DNA of 64,000 nucleotides from Lithospermum erythrorhizon. Lineage: Eukaryota > Streptophyta > Magnoliopsida > Boraginales > Boraginaceae. The position numbers and the translations under genes were made by a program. Under the pieces are notes generated by a model. It was not told the origin of the DNA and did no database searches. It worked only from the letters and a program-made list of their open reading frames with translations. The stretch lies in NCBI GenBank assembly GCA_019722365.1, contig JADFUC010000600.1:44920-108919 (forward strand), read 5' to 3'. Below are positions 35,201-46,349 of the stretch, piece after piece. Each line of letters opens with the position of its first letter. The first letter of the stretch is position 1.

Positions 35201-36334
35201 TATTTTGAATTGACAAAACCATAGTTCCATATAAAAGATTGAGACTTTAGTGAAATAACGATGACTACCAGACTAAATGAAATAGGTAAAGAAACCAGAA
35301 CATTCACATTATTTTTTAGGAACTAAAACAAATACTCCCTCCATTTCCAAAAGATTGTCCATTTTGTATTCCAAGTGTCAAAATTAACAAATTTTGTAGC
35401 CTTCATTAAGTCCTTAACACACATAATTTTGATTTAAATCGAAGTACATTAAACATTATAGTATTTGGTATTATCTTCACCAAATATTATAGAAAAATAA
35501 TTGACTTCATATTTTCAAAAGTCCGTTATCAAAATTCAAAAATAGACAATATTTTTGTGATGGGAGGGAGTAGAAATATTTCCAGAGGCTGACATAATTG
35601 AAGCAATGCCTTGAAGTACAAACATTGTTTCCCTATTGCAACTTAAATATTGCATTTTTCCTTTTAATGAAGAGAAATATATTCCGTCTGCAGCTTTAAT
35701 TCCCTCAAATTCCAATCCCTCTATATCCATTTATCCCAATCTCCAATACACACTTCAGAAAAGATGATAATGATAATGGTACCAACAATACCATTAACAT
35801 GATGTCTTTGAAGAGTCTCCCGCCTAAGCGGGGTAAGGGTCGGATAGTATGCAATCTTACCTTGTGATATCTAGGAGCGTATCAAATAACAATTCATTTG
35901 TAATAAAAAAATATAAACAATTTACGTGTGGTTTATATTTACAAATTCATTAAAAATTAAAAATATAACACGTGGGACGTGACAGATAGTATCACACAAA
36001 GTGTAACATATTTTTTACGTAACATACGATAATAAATTAAGGATAGAGGAGAGTAAGTATGTACTTGAAGAATTTTGGGGCCTTGAAGATAGTGAGTTAA
36101 TTTACGGAGCGAAGAAGATTCAGGCAATGATTTTCCACCGATAGATTGGAGGTCAAAATTGAGCAGCTCGGATTCGACTGAATCAACGGTGCAGGCGTTG
36201 CCACGTGTCGATAGTTGATCTTCGATTAGGGGTTTGACGTCGTTGATGTCTTTGAGGCACCATCCCTTGTGAATAAGGGCAGTAAAAAGAGTGTCTATTG
36301 TAGCTGAAGAAGAAGAAGAGGACGAGGCTTGCAT
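32290..36334 (-). CDS. TDRD3: TDRD3-like DUF1767/OB-fold protein with RGG tail
   Basis: This is a complete six-exon gene. The exons are 36334-36065, 35181-35014, 34395-34146, 33621-33424, 33065-32797 and 32466-32290, 1332 bases or 443 residues, with GT-AG introns and consistent phases. The exon 3 donor (C|GTCAGT) is the weakest. After a serine run, residues 11-75 match DUF1767, the RMI1/TDRD3 N-terminal domain. Exons 2-3 form the OB-fold (LSLKLTDGHSEVTAVEYSPV, VLGGVVQSLYEEW). Exon 5 has the conserved LTLEEWEKRK motif at 342-351 and an acidic/basic patch. Exon 6 ends in an RGG-type tail (residues 412-441) typical of RNA binding. No Tudor domain is seen, so the name reflects the N-terminus. In animals TDRD3 partners topoisomerase 3-beta on mRNA and R-loops; a similar role is inferred. 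No disruption is present. Intron 1 holds a Stowaway MITE. Confidence 0.92.
35335..35570. mobile_element. Stowaway-type MITE in intron 1 of the TDRD3-like gene
   Basis: The ends are CTCCCTCC and its reverse complement GGAGGGAG, flanked on both sides by TA (35333-35334 and 35571-35572), the Tc1/mariner target duplication. The inner terminal repeats continue imperfectly ('agattgtccatttt' against 'aaaaatagacaat'). The length is 236 bases, usual for the group. It codes for nothing. Confidence 0.9.
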
Positions 36335-37686
36335 TTTCAGGAGATTTGGTCCGCGTCGTAAGTGTTTGATGGTTTAACTGTTAACGGGTGTTAATTATAT
36401 CTGCTATTACTACAACTTCTAATATTGGTAAATTAATAAATTCTTCAAAATAATAAATTTGTTCGGTCCCAAATTGGATCAGTTAAAAAAATTATGAAAA
36501 TCGATAAAATGATAACATAATAATTTTTTCTAAGATCTCTTTATAATTTTAGGTCCCACGAAATCATAAACGAATAATTTTATTATCAAAAAAATAATTA
36601 TTACAATTTAAATAAAATAGCTTCTATATTGCTTTTTAAAGCTCAAATCTCATTGAGTTCAACTACGATTTTTTTTTATTTGTGTCTAATGGGCCATGGT
36701 CGTATTTTGCACTCTACCATGTTTCTTTAATTTCAAGAGTTTTTGTTGCCAAAATTTTACTTTGCATAACATGCTTCACAGACCATCTTCAGCTTCATCC
36801 TCATGATACATTGGAGCCAAAATAGCCACAATTTCTCATAAACTCAACCTCTCGAACATGCTTTCTTCATTTTCACCCTGGGATAGCTTCATTAAATTGT
36901 TCGCAGATATATCTTATTACTTAATGCATTGATTAATCATTATCTCGGCGCTCTGAATTTCTTCATTAAAAGTGGATTCATCCGAATTTCTTGCAAAGTG
37001 CTCAAACCGAACTCGAACAAATATATATATTAATAAACTCTTTAGTGTCATTAAATTAAAACTTTCAAGTCAGTAAAAATTGATGATTAATAACTCTCTA
37101 AATTAATAAATTTCACCGGTCCTAACATTATTAATTTATAGAGTTTTTAATCACTAATAACATTCAAAAAATTTATTTTATACAAGTTTATACTACATAT
37201 TTATTTACATTTCGCATATCAGCTTGGATACTTGTTGATAATATTAAGGCCCATTAAACTGGCCCAATTTTTAGATCATCTCCAATAGAGTGATTTTTGA
37301 TACGCACGCGTTTTTAACATATCATGTCTATAGTTCACATCGTTTCATCGTTCACCACGTTGTATCTCGCCTATCACTCATGCTTTCAAAAACAATTTTT
37401 TACTACTTAGACAAACACTTCTAAAAAGGTCGTCAATTGCCAAGCCGCCTCGTGGTTAAAGATTCAACGTATTACTTATTATCAAAATTGAAATGAAGAA
37501 TTAATGGTTAATTTAAGCGATAGTTTTAAATATGGCATTTAAACATCAAACGAAGTCAAACATGTCAGACATCGAAAATTTATTAAAATAATAATTAAAT
37601 TGACAAGCATTTAACAATCAAATTAATTAAATCGACCACTCAAAGAATGCCACGTGGCTAAGGTTCTCAATCGAACCCCATTCTAA
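36335..37686. other. upstream region of the TDRD3-like gene, with MITE-like palindromes
   Basis: No coding frame is recognised. The promoter of the minus-strand gene should lie in the first few hundred bases. An inverted repeat at 37084-37152 ('gattaataactctctaaatt' against 'aatttatagagtttttaatc') looks like a small non-autonomous element. A related but poorer piece lies near 36425-36475. Confidence 0.5.
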
Positions 37687-38130
37687 TGTAAAACCCTCGA
37701 TCGAACGAGGCTTCCGAGAAAAATAACTTCCTAAATAAATGCTTATTAAAACATTTTCAGGCTAGGTTTTTAGGAGTCGATCGTCGAGGTCAGACAAGAG
37801 TCAAGGCTGACAAAGCTTGCTAAATAAAATCGAAATAAACGAAGCAAGGCTGTGAGTCCTCAACTGGGCCATATTTCTTTCTATCTTATTTAAGTCACTG
37901 ACAAGAGTGTCGTTGTTAATCAAATAGCATTGAGATTCGCTTTTAACGAGTCTCAAGCTGTTTTTATGTTGATTTATTTTGATTTAGATTACAGAGTTCA
38001 CCAATACGGACAAATATTTTAATTAATATTAAATAAAGTCATTTTCTATCATCATCCATCGCATTTAAGTGACTCGATGTTTCATGTCACAAGATCCCAA
38101 CCTCGCTCCACTGGGCGGGGTCGTTACAAC
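37687..38130 (+). mobile_element. LTR-like segment, gypsy-type ends
   Basis: It starts TGTAAAACCC and ends GGCGGGGTCGTTACA, the same kind of ends as the long LTR family but facing the other way from copy B. At about 444 bases it is much shorter, so it is either a distinct family or a deleted copy. Flanking target duplications are not evident. Confidence 0.45.
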
Positions 38131-38159
38131 TAGTCTCCTCTTCCGCCTATATATCCCCG

Positions 38160-41000
38160 AACGGTACGGCATTTCCAGCATGCCGGATCTGACGCGGCTA
38201 TCGTTCCCTTGGGCTCGAGCACCGCACTGCTGCCGCATACTGCATCGGGTTCCCTGTGTACCACCCAAGATCACTACCTAACTTCGATCCAGCAAGCCTT
38301 TCAGCCTCCGCCACAGAATGATTTCAAATTTCTCTATTATCGAAGTCGGGCCATAATGTCATTACACGCACTGCATACACCCGCCTCCACCATTCAAAGC
38401 GTAATACATAACCAGACCGAACCTAATCATCTTTGGTTTGGCCAAAACTATATCACAGTAGCCTCTTTAATTAACAACTACTTCCTCCGTACACAAAGCA
38501 TACATCCTTAGTTCTCTTAAGTACTTATGATAGCATTTACTGCCTGGGCCAAGCATCACCCGGACACGAGACGCAGAACGCACTGCTACACTCAAAGCGT
38601 AGCAAACGCCCATTTGCACACAAGATACAGACGCGATGGATCCTACGGCAGTAGGCATATTGAACCTTTACCTACGCACGTTATCTCAGCTTTCCATAAG
38701 TGACCATCGCACGACGAGATAATCCATGTCTCACGTGGGAAGATATAACCCTTCTTGGAGTCTTATACGTGAAATCTACGTAGAAACTTATCTGGCTGCA
38801 GTTTCGTTTAGCCTTACCCAATGAGCTTCTTTTGAACGATTCTCCGTGTATTTTGATTCCAAGAATATATCAGTTTCTCCTAAGTCCTTCATCGAGAAAT
38901 ATCACCACGCTTAATCGACATTCAGCATAGGCATGTCGCTTCCAATGATTAAGATGTTCCACATATAACCACAAATGCACATGGCTCCCACTCAACTTCT
39001 TGCATACACAAAATATTCTTCTGCTTTCGAAATCCAAAACTTTAATTCGCTTTCACAGATCGTCCTCGGATGTTTGCTTTCAATCTATAACAAATGGATC
39101 TCTGTAGAAGCTTCAGAACCTCTTGCGCCCTTTCAACATGTAAAACCTTGGGAGGTCATGGCCCCGTATACATCCTCTTCTAGATTCTATCTTGAATTCC
39201 ATTTTACATCCATTCGCTATATCTCTAGCACCGTAATACGAGCAACGCTAAGATAATCCGAATGATTTAAAACTTCACAACCGTAAAAATTTCATCATAG
39301 TCGATTCCATGAATCTGCCAAACCTTGCCATTTTAGATGATATAGTCCTTATCCAAATTTTAAGCAACACCCACTTACACTCACGGGTCTCTGCACTGGT
39401 AAGCCGATCAACGCCCATACTGCTATGGCAAATATCAGCCGATTTTGACTTCATGGCTAAAACCATTCGCTGAAGTCCCCTTCCTTCATCAGCTTCTTCA
39501 TACGAAGACCTGGCCACTTTCAACTAAGAAAGCCTCCCCGTACCTGCCTGTCTCGACTTGTGCCCTAATGCATCGCCGCGTCTTTAGGCCTCGATTTCCC
39601 GGCTAACTGTTTGCCCTCTGATGAGGATCCACCCAGGATCTGCAACCCTCCTATTTTAACAAAGATCATTTCCCCATCTGCTTTTCTCCAGAATTCCTTT
39701 CAAGACACTTGCCTCTGCTCTTCCGATAGAAACAATGCCTGAGTATCCAACAGAAAGATTTGTTAGATTCAACCTGCCTCCGCAACCTCGACATAGACTT
39801 CTCTGGGCCGCCCAAATCCTCATATATATGCTATCTTGGAGGGTTTTTGAACCATAACTGCATTTATTATATTTCACTCTTGCTAGAAATTTATTTAGCT
39901 GCAAAATTTGAGCTCAGTTTGAGAACTCACAACGTCGGGTAGTAATAAGATCAACACCAACCATGTCTTAAAAGGGTTCATTTTCCTATACACAGGGTGT
40001 TCCAAAGAGGAGCGATTGAAGTTCCCAAATGTGATTCAAAGTCACGTCAGTGATTCTCAGATCTGGTAATCCCTTATAGTTTTGCTTGTTATCCTCAACT
40101 TCCTTATTCTAAAACCTCTCAATACCTAAAAGGCTTCATGTTTGATGCAAGCCTGTAAGTATATCCTAAAATTAAGGTTATAGCTATTACCTGCTTGCGA
40201 TTTTACCATTTCACCTGCCCTGTTGAAAGGCTTACTCTGGTCATCTTTCCCATCAAGCACGACTTGCATGTGCTGAATGATTCGATTCATCCAACTCGGC
40301 AGTAATACCGCCCGCCTAAGCTTTTTCATGCCACCGGATGTAATTGCCTCGCAACGTCATTGTATTAAGATTCAACTCATTCTCGTTTTCCTCCTTTTTA
40401 ATATTCACGTTTATAGGTCTCGTTTGCATGTCTAACACGTATACCATTATCAAGAGTAAAGGCAAGACCATAAATTATCTCATTTCTAGAAAATAAAATA
40501 AAGATTCTACAATTTATAGAATAGAAAAGCCATCCATAATTCAATAAAAATGGAAATAATATTCATCTTAAAAGGCAGACAGCAAATGTTGTTCAAAATA
40601 AGATTTAAACCCGTAGGTAATGCTAATTTAGTGGACCCACAGAAACAAAGATTCACTTTTGATGCGTCGCCAACCCTCAAGTCCACTTCGTATTTCTCCA
40701 CTGCCTCTTACTCAGAGGCGCTGCACATTTTCGACAAATACGAGTACCTAAACCGCCCCAACACCCATGTATCGTATCAAGAAGTTTCTGTGAGTTATAA
40801 CATAAATACCTACAAATGGACGGCACTTGTTTCATTCTTCCTTTCAAGTAATTTTTACAGCCTGCTCAGCACTCCCATAACCCCACAATTTACATTTTAT
40901 CATTCTTCGCATTCTTCGACCAAGTTTCCATGTCAGCCTATAAGCCCTCCATGTCGCTTCTCTTGTTCTCAGATCACGAATGCAGCTAGTAGTTTTACCT
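38160..41000 (-). mobile_element. decayed Ty1/copia internal region (minus)
   Basis: Copia domains follow each other from right to left on the minus strand. A zinc-knuckle-like GHW piece is near 40970 and a protease-type D-T-G piece near 40760. Then come KYEVDLRVG and LALPTGLNLILNN (40700-40590), a CKSCLMGKMT-type GAG-pre-integrase piece (40280-40230), and an RT start CKWVLLKIW followed by QIHGIDYDEIFTVVKF (39420-39290). An RT/RNase H junction with YALSV and YLREL (38650-38470) and an RNase H-like DSRVRSG piece near 38200 complete the set. All are split by stops and frameshifts. No LTR is present at the right side, where gypsy sequence begins directly. Confidence 0.75.
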
Positions 41001-41059
41001 TCGAGGTTCTACCTCTCACATTGGTTATCATACGCATTCCCGATACCCACTTACTAGCC

Positions 41060-43140
41060 ATTCTCCAGACGGCGCCATAGATATTCCAGAGTCGCTCCCT
41101 TGTCACTTCGATCGAAAATTCACCTCTCTGCTTGGAGGTAGTCCTAACAAATCTTTCTGAAACACATCCTGACTTCACTACTCGACATTTTCAAGCTTAG
41201 GCTCATCTTTCTTCAAGTCCGCTACGTGAACTCCAAATATCCGATACATCCTCAACAACTTACGGTACCAGAATAATCGGTATCACACAAGACGATAAAC
41301 TCTCCTATCTCCAACAACAACTCAGAATTCAGTTTCACGGGCTAGCAAACACAATCTCCTTACGATGACAATTTATTACAGCATGATGTTTCCCCAACCA
41401 GTCCATTCCCAAGATCAAATCAAAATCCACTAACTCAAAGGGCAACAAGTCTACTTCTAATACATGATTATCAACACTTAAGGGACAATTTCTATAAACC
41501 TCAATTACTTCAACTGACCTCCCCACCAGCCATTATTATCAGCGTACTCGATGTTCGTAACTCAAAGATAGCCTTTTAGAAAAATTCAGAGATATAAAAG
41601 AGTGTGTGGCTCCAGAATCAAACAATACGCGAGCATCAAGACCATGTAAAGATAGGGTACCTGTCACCATTCTCGGAATATCCCGTGCCTCCCGGCCGCG
41701 CCACCGCATTAATCCGCCTCTCCGCCTGCGCTAACTCCACTCATACGGCAATTCGCTACACCTGGCCGATCTACCACCAAATCTCGACTCGACTCGCTGC
41801 CTCCAAACCGGCCCACCTCGATCGCCTCGGTATCCACCTCTCTCCTGCAACCGTGTCGAAAACGTGTTGGCCGCTTCTAATTGCACTCCACATGCTAAGG
41901 ACATACATCTGGCAAATGCCCCCTGGCCGACATATCGGAAACACTACTCCCTCTCGTGGCCGACAATCTCTAAATTGGTAGCCCACTCGCCCATTACCGA
42001 CATAACACCGAACACGCACATTTGCTCCGAACACCCGAATACCATCAGTAAAAAAACCACCGATTCCGGGAGTAATACCTAGACGAAAGCCCCCGGTAAA
42101 CTGGGTCACTGCATCGTGTAATTTAAATAGCTCCGTCCCCGAGCGGTAGTTACTTAAAGTTCCTCCAAACCTCGTTGCACGGCCCCGTAGCCTCCAGCCA
42201 CATCACACCTCCTCAAGCCACCTCTAGATTCCGCTTGTCCTCTCAATTCGCAACGCCGCATTCCGCAACCGGTGGAAAAATCCAACAGAAGTGAACAAGG
42301 ACACCTCCGAATCCGTAATCTCACCGATTTAAAGCCCTCAATCCTCGTAGTCAAAGTGCCACTCCTGAATCAAACCAAGACAAAGCCGAACCTCTCTCGT
42401 ACCCATCAACTAATTCTCTCCCCGCTGCATCTCGAACCAACTCCTCTCCATCGCATATATATGAAGTCTCCAAAACGTAGCTCAAAGAGTTCCCCACCCA
42501 ACCTTGATTGGCATCTCACCCCTAGCCACCAAATATTTGTGGACATGGTTCCACCAACTCCCAAATTCCTAATAACCGGTATACTCGCAACTTCACCTTC
42601 AACTCATCTCCCAAACCCATCGGTTCAAACTTATTCTCTAACGTCAAGAATTGATCGCAACCTTCCGCGCCGCGCACTAATAAAACCGTGTGGTCCCTTC
42701 TTCGTGAAACTATCTGGGCATCTGTCCGACCGCCGGAGCGCCACTGGCTCCGCATCGGGCCTGGCCACTCCCATACCTCCAAAATCCCTCATACTGACTC
42801 CTCCGGGAATCGCAGACCTCCTCCCTGGGACCGTCAGTCCACACTCTCATCACCACGCCCCTTCCTCCACTGTGCCTGCCTCAGCGCCCCTCGCCTCAGT
42901 TCACTCCGGCCTCTTCCAAAGATCACCCCCCTACCAATGCTAGCCCGCCTACTCTGTAAGACTCTACCCCCTAACGGTCCGCGATTCCGATCCGCGCAAC
43001 TCAACTCTCGCTGCATCCTACGCCTAAGGAAAGAAAGGAAAAATAATTTGCACTCATAAAAGACTCTACGACACCAAAAAAAAAAAAAAAATTTTTTTTT
43101 TTTACAAAAACTTAAACGTAGGGGCACACACCACGTAAAT
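41060..43140 (-). mobile_element. decayed Ty3/gypsy gag-protease-RT start (minus)
   Basis: On the minus strand, a CCHC zinc-knuckle-like segment (RCYVGNGRVGYQFRDCRP, 42020-41960) comes from gag. A retropepsin segment at 41526-41335 includes FDLILGMDWLGKHHAVINC. Then a linker into RT carries KLLRMYRIF, LGLPPSREVNF and EFSIEV pieces (41270-41080). This is the standard gypsy order, and the 5' LTR lies immediately to the right (copy B). The rest of RT, RNase H and integrase are absent; copia sequence follows at about 41000. Frameshifts throughout mean it is inactive. Confidence 0.75.
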
Positions 43141-43156
43141 CTAGAAACTAAAACCC

Positions 43157-43168
43157 ACGCCTCATACT
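43157..43168 (-). other. probable degenerate primer-binding site
   Basis: Directly inside LTR copy B the minus strand reads TAGTATGAGGCG, a damaged version of TGGTATCAGAGC. Its position between the LTR and gag is right, but the match is weak. Confidence 0.4.
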
Positions 43169-45439
43169 AATTAACGACCCGCCCGAGTCGCACGCCTCGA
43201 GGCTTGAGTCGCCATTAACCTCAGATATCCAGTCACTCATAATGCATTTGGCCACACGAAATCAATTGCTGGGGCATCATAAACCCGATAATTTGATAAA
43301 CAAGAAAATAGTTTCGAAAATTTAAATGTTGACTATCGAATTCTAACCATTTTGGCATTACTTCTAATACAACCCTCAAGCATAAAACTTCATCAAAACC
43401 AAGTCACAAAATATTCCCCAAGATAGTTTACAATTCTTTTACCAAAATAAACGTAAAAACCGAGCACATCAAAATAAGAAAAAGCGTGATCATGGCGATC
43501 CTAGCCTACTTGTCCTCACCTAAGTAAATCAATCTGACACCCACGAACTCGCCACACTCACAAAGGCACCTCAATCCGGTGCGGGAAAGTGGTAGTTTCG
43601 ATACTAATAAACGAATCACACGGATCAGAATTTACCCACATCCGAATTTATGATACGAGCAAATTAATAGACGTGGAATATAAAAGTATATATATATGTA
43701 AATATAATCATATATACAATATGCATTACGCTAATTATCTACGATCAAACAAATAACCATCCTCAACAACCAATAATATCATCAAGTAGAGTTCAACTGG
43801 TGACGTTAACTCACATGCCATACTCAAGCATCTCATAATATTACAATCAACTGCAAAACAACATAATATCACAACACGGCATTCACACTACAAATGTAAC
43901 TAACATAACTCGTAAAAAAGGAAAACACATCAACATCACATATAACATTTCATCCTTTCCTACGCCACCCTTCTCGAACACCCCACATCACCCCAAACAT
44001 TCTCAACTCAAACAATTCACACCCCACATACAAACCAAACATACAACCATCACACAATAAACTCAATGTAACATCCATGATACACGACAATAACACCCTC
44101 GTATAACCTATACTCCACAAATGTACAATGCATATCGCTCAAAACACACAGCAGCAATTGCATATTAACATACCTAACATAAACATACTCAAAGAACTTA
44201 AGACATTCAAACATAAATATATTACTCAAACATCACATACCTAAATAACTATGTCATAACGAGATCTAATACAACCAACTTACAAGTCAACATTTCCCAG
44301 CCACAACTATACTACAAATAATGCCATAAACACGATACATTGTCACAACTAATTTAATTATATACCATACTCAAACATAAATAAGTGTAACAAACGAAAT
44401 GATAACTCCCCACCTCGCTAAGCACTCACTGGGCCAAGCACACCCGATCCTCACTGCTCCTATCGCCCCAAGTCCGAATAAAACATCCGAAAATATAGTT
44501 ACCGTAATAGTTTCAACCCTTATCCTAATTCAGCCTCCTAACTTTTTCAACCCATTTTAATTACAATTTGACAACTTACGTGATATCATGTTCAATAACA
44601 ACTACGATAACGAATTTCCCTACCCGAACTAATCCCATAATCCGCCAATACCTTATCTAACTTACTAACATTTCCACTCCATTTCAATCAACCAAATATC
44701 AACTCCTAGTTGGGCGTAGTTCCATTACCATCAACCTCTAATCCTAAAGCCTTACTACCGAACTAATTAAACTAATTTCAACGTATTTTCTTCCAACACT
44801 TATAATCATATCTCATTTCAAAATAATCAAAATAACATTTCAATAACATATTTATACTATCAACCACATTTTAGAGAAAGTCAACCCAAAATTCCCAAAA
44901 GTCAATCGTCCTAAAAACATCCGAATTCCACCTCAAACACGATATTTCAACTCAATAACAACTACTTACAATCCAAGAATCAATTGAGCAATAAATTCAT
45001 AATACAAAAAAGTCAACGGTGTCAACTCATGACTCCCCAAAATACTCAACAAGATCGCTCCTTTCTTACCTTTAAAACGATGAAAGACGATGGCGGTGCT
45101 CTCCTCCCAAAATTTGAGCTCCAAAGCTGAGGAACAAAGCGAGAAAATCGAAAAGAAAAAAAATGGCGAGAAGAGCAGACGCGCTACCGAGGAGTACGAA
45201 GGCTGACTGGCTGTATTGGGCTTATTCGACGGGTTAGTAATCGAAGTCAGTCTAAAGCCCAACCTGAAAAATCCGAACGTTTTATTCGATCGATACCTCT
45301 CGCTTTAATTTATCCCGCAACTAACTTCCGAATCTCAACATTACCGCACATAAAGCATTGCTGGGAATTTAATTCTTTATGTAATTAAATTTAACAATTG
45401 CTTTAATTTATTTACTAACGAGTCATTACCGTTTTTACA
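43169..45439 (-). mobile_element. long gypsy-type LTR, copy B (5' LTR)
   Basis: On the plus strand the left edge reads TTAACGACCCGCC and the right edge CGTTTTTACA, which is TGTAAAAACG...TTAA on the minus strand. Gypsy gag and protease on the minus strand follow on the left, so this is the 5' LTR of that element. It is about 2.27 kb long and of the same family as copies A and C. Confidence 0.7.
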
Positions 45440-45539
45440 TACGTCATCAAACACTAATTATGATAAACATAATCATCAAGGCCACTAAAAGTTCAACACG
45501 ATCAGATATGGACCTTTTGTCAATCTGGCCCGATGTCTG

Positions 45540-46347
45540 TACAATCGTGTACCCGCTTTGGCAACTAAAACCACTGATGACAATTTCTGAATGGATGAGT
45601 CGAAGCCTTGGGCCTAGTCTCCCATCGGTAGAGCATTTAACGCCCCTCCCCGCCTCACTGCCCAGACGTTAGTGTACTCACGGATCGCCTCACAAACCAC
45701 CACGCCTTTTCCAAGACGCTTTTGTCCTCACACACGCCACCGAGAAACTTCTCAGCTGTCACCCATCTCATCATTCCCAGTCGCTGACGCTAACATCGGA
45801 GTTCTTACAGGACGAAGCCTCCGAAAAGTTAAGACGATTCACGGTACGAAAGCAAGTACTCAATCAAATCATATCAAACATATCACACACACACACACAT
45901 TTGCCTAAGATTACAACCTCCCCCACCTAAATACCAACGCCCCTCGGCTGAGCCAATAACACATCCAGTGACCGCACCATCCGTGCGAGACTTCTGGGAG
46001 GCGGCCTATACGGCCTCAAGAGGCCCCGCACTTCTCATACCGCATAAAGACTCTAGCTCCCACAGCCCGATGGCCTGGCTTCCGAGCACATTAACGCCAC
46101 CGGCCAAGATACAAGAGACGCGAAGGATTCCGCCACAAACCACCACGGCCTTTCCAAAGACGCTTGTCCTCACTCACAAGGCTTCACCGGTAAACTTCCC
46201 AATACCCATCCTAGAATTACCCCAGTCAAGCAATTAACATCGAGTTCTTATAGGACGAGCTTCCGGTAAAAGAAGATGACCACGGTACGAGTAAGCACTA
46301 ATCAAATCATATCAAACATCACACACACACACATTAAGTGGGTCAGA
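45540..46347 (-). mobile_element. Cassandra-type TRIM element with 5S rRNA-like LTRs
   Basis: Two similar copies about 430 bases apart act as LTRs: left roughly 45600-45915, right roughly 46040-46347. Each holds, on the minus strand, a 5S rRNA-like stretch (45807-45743 and 46250-46190) with AGAACTC, a GTTA...GC box and GGATGGGT followed by GGGAAGT. Inside, the minus strand has a polypurine tract, GGTGGGGGAGG (45930-45920), directly before the left LTR start TGTAATC. A primer-site-like GGTATGAGAAGTGC lies near 46043-46030, beside the right LTR. Known Cassandra elements carry Pol III 5S sequence in their LTRs and no protein genes. The outer limits are approximate. Confidence 0.8.
45858..46333. 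repeat. LTR direct repeats with (AC)n ends
   Basis: The stretch 'aatcaaatcatatcaaac' followed by an (AC)n run occurs at 45858-45898 and 46298-46333, marking the same place in the two TRIM LTRs. Confidence 0.85.
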
Positions 46348-46349
46348 CA

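Noticed and set aside
40550..41080. Plus-strand frame of 176 codons
   Set aside because: It is the reverse of copia and gypsy coding remnants on the minus strand.
42272..42943. Plus-strand frame of 223 codons rich in proline and serine
   Set aside because: It is the shadow of the minus-strand gypsy gag region in a GC-rich stretch and has no domain of its own.
43077..43103. Adjacent A and T homopolymer tracts as a sequence gap or join artefact
   Set aside because: A/T tracts also occur near the end of LTR copy D (60215-60235), so they are more likely part of the element.
45743..46250. Two functional 5S rRNA genes
   Set aside because: The similarity is partial, both copies have lost promoter-region bases, and they sit as LTRs of a TRIM element rather than in a 5S array.
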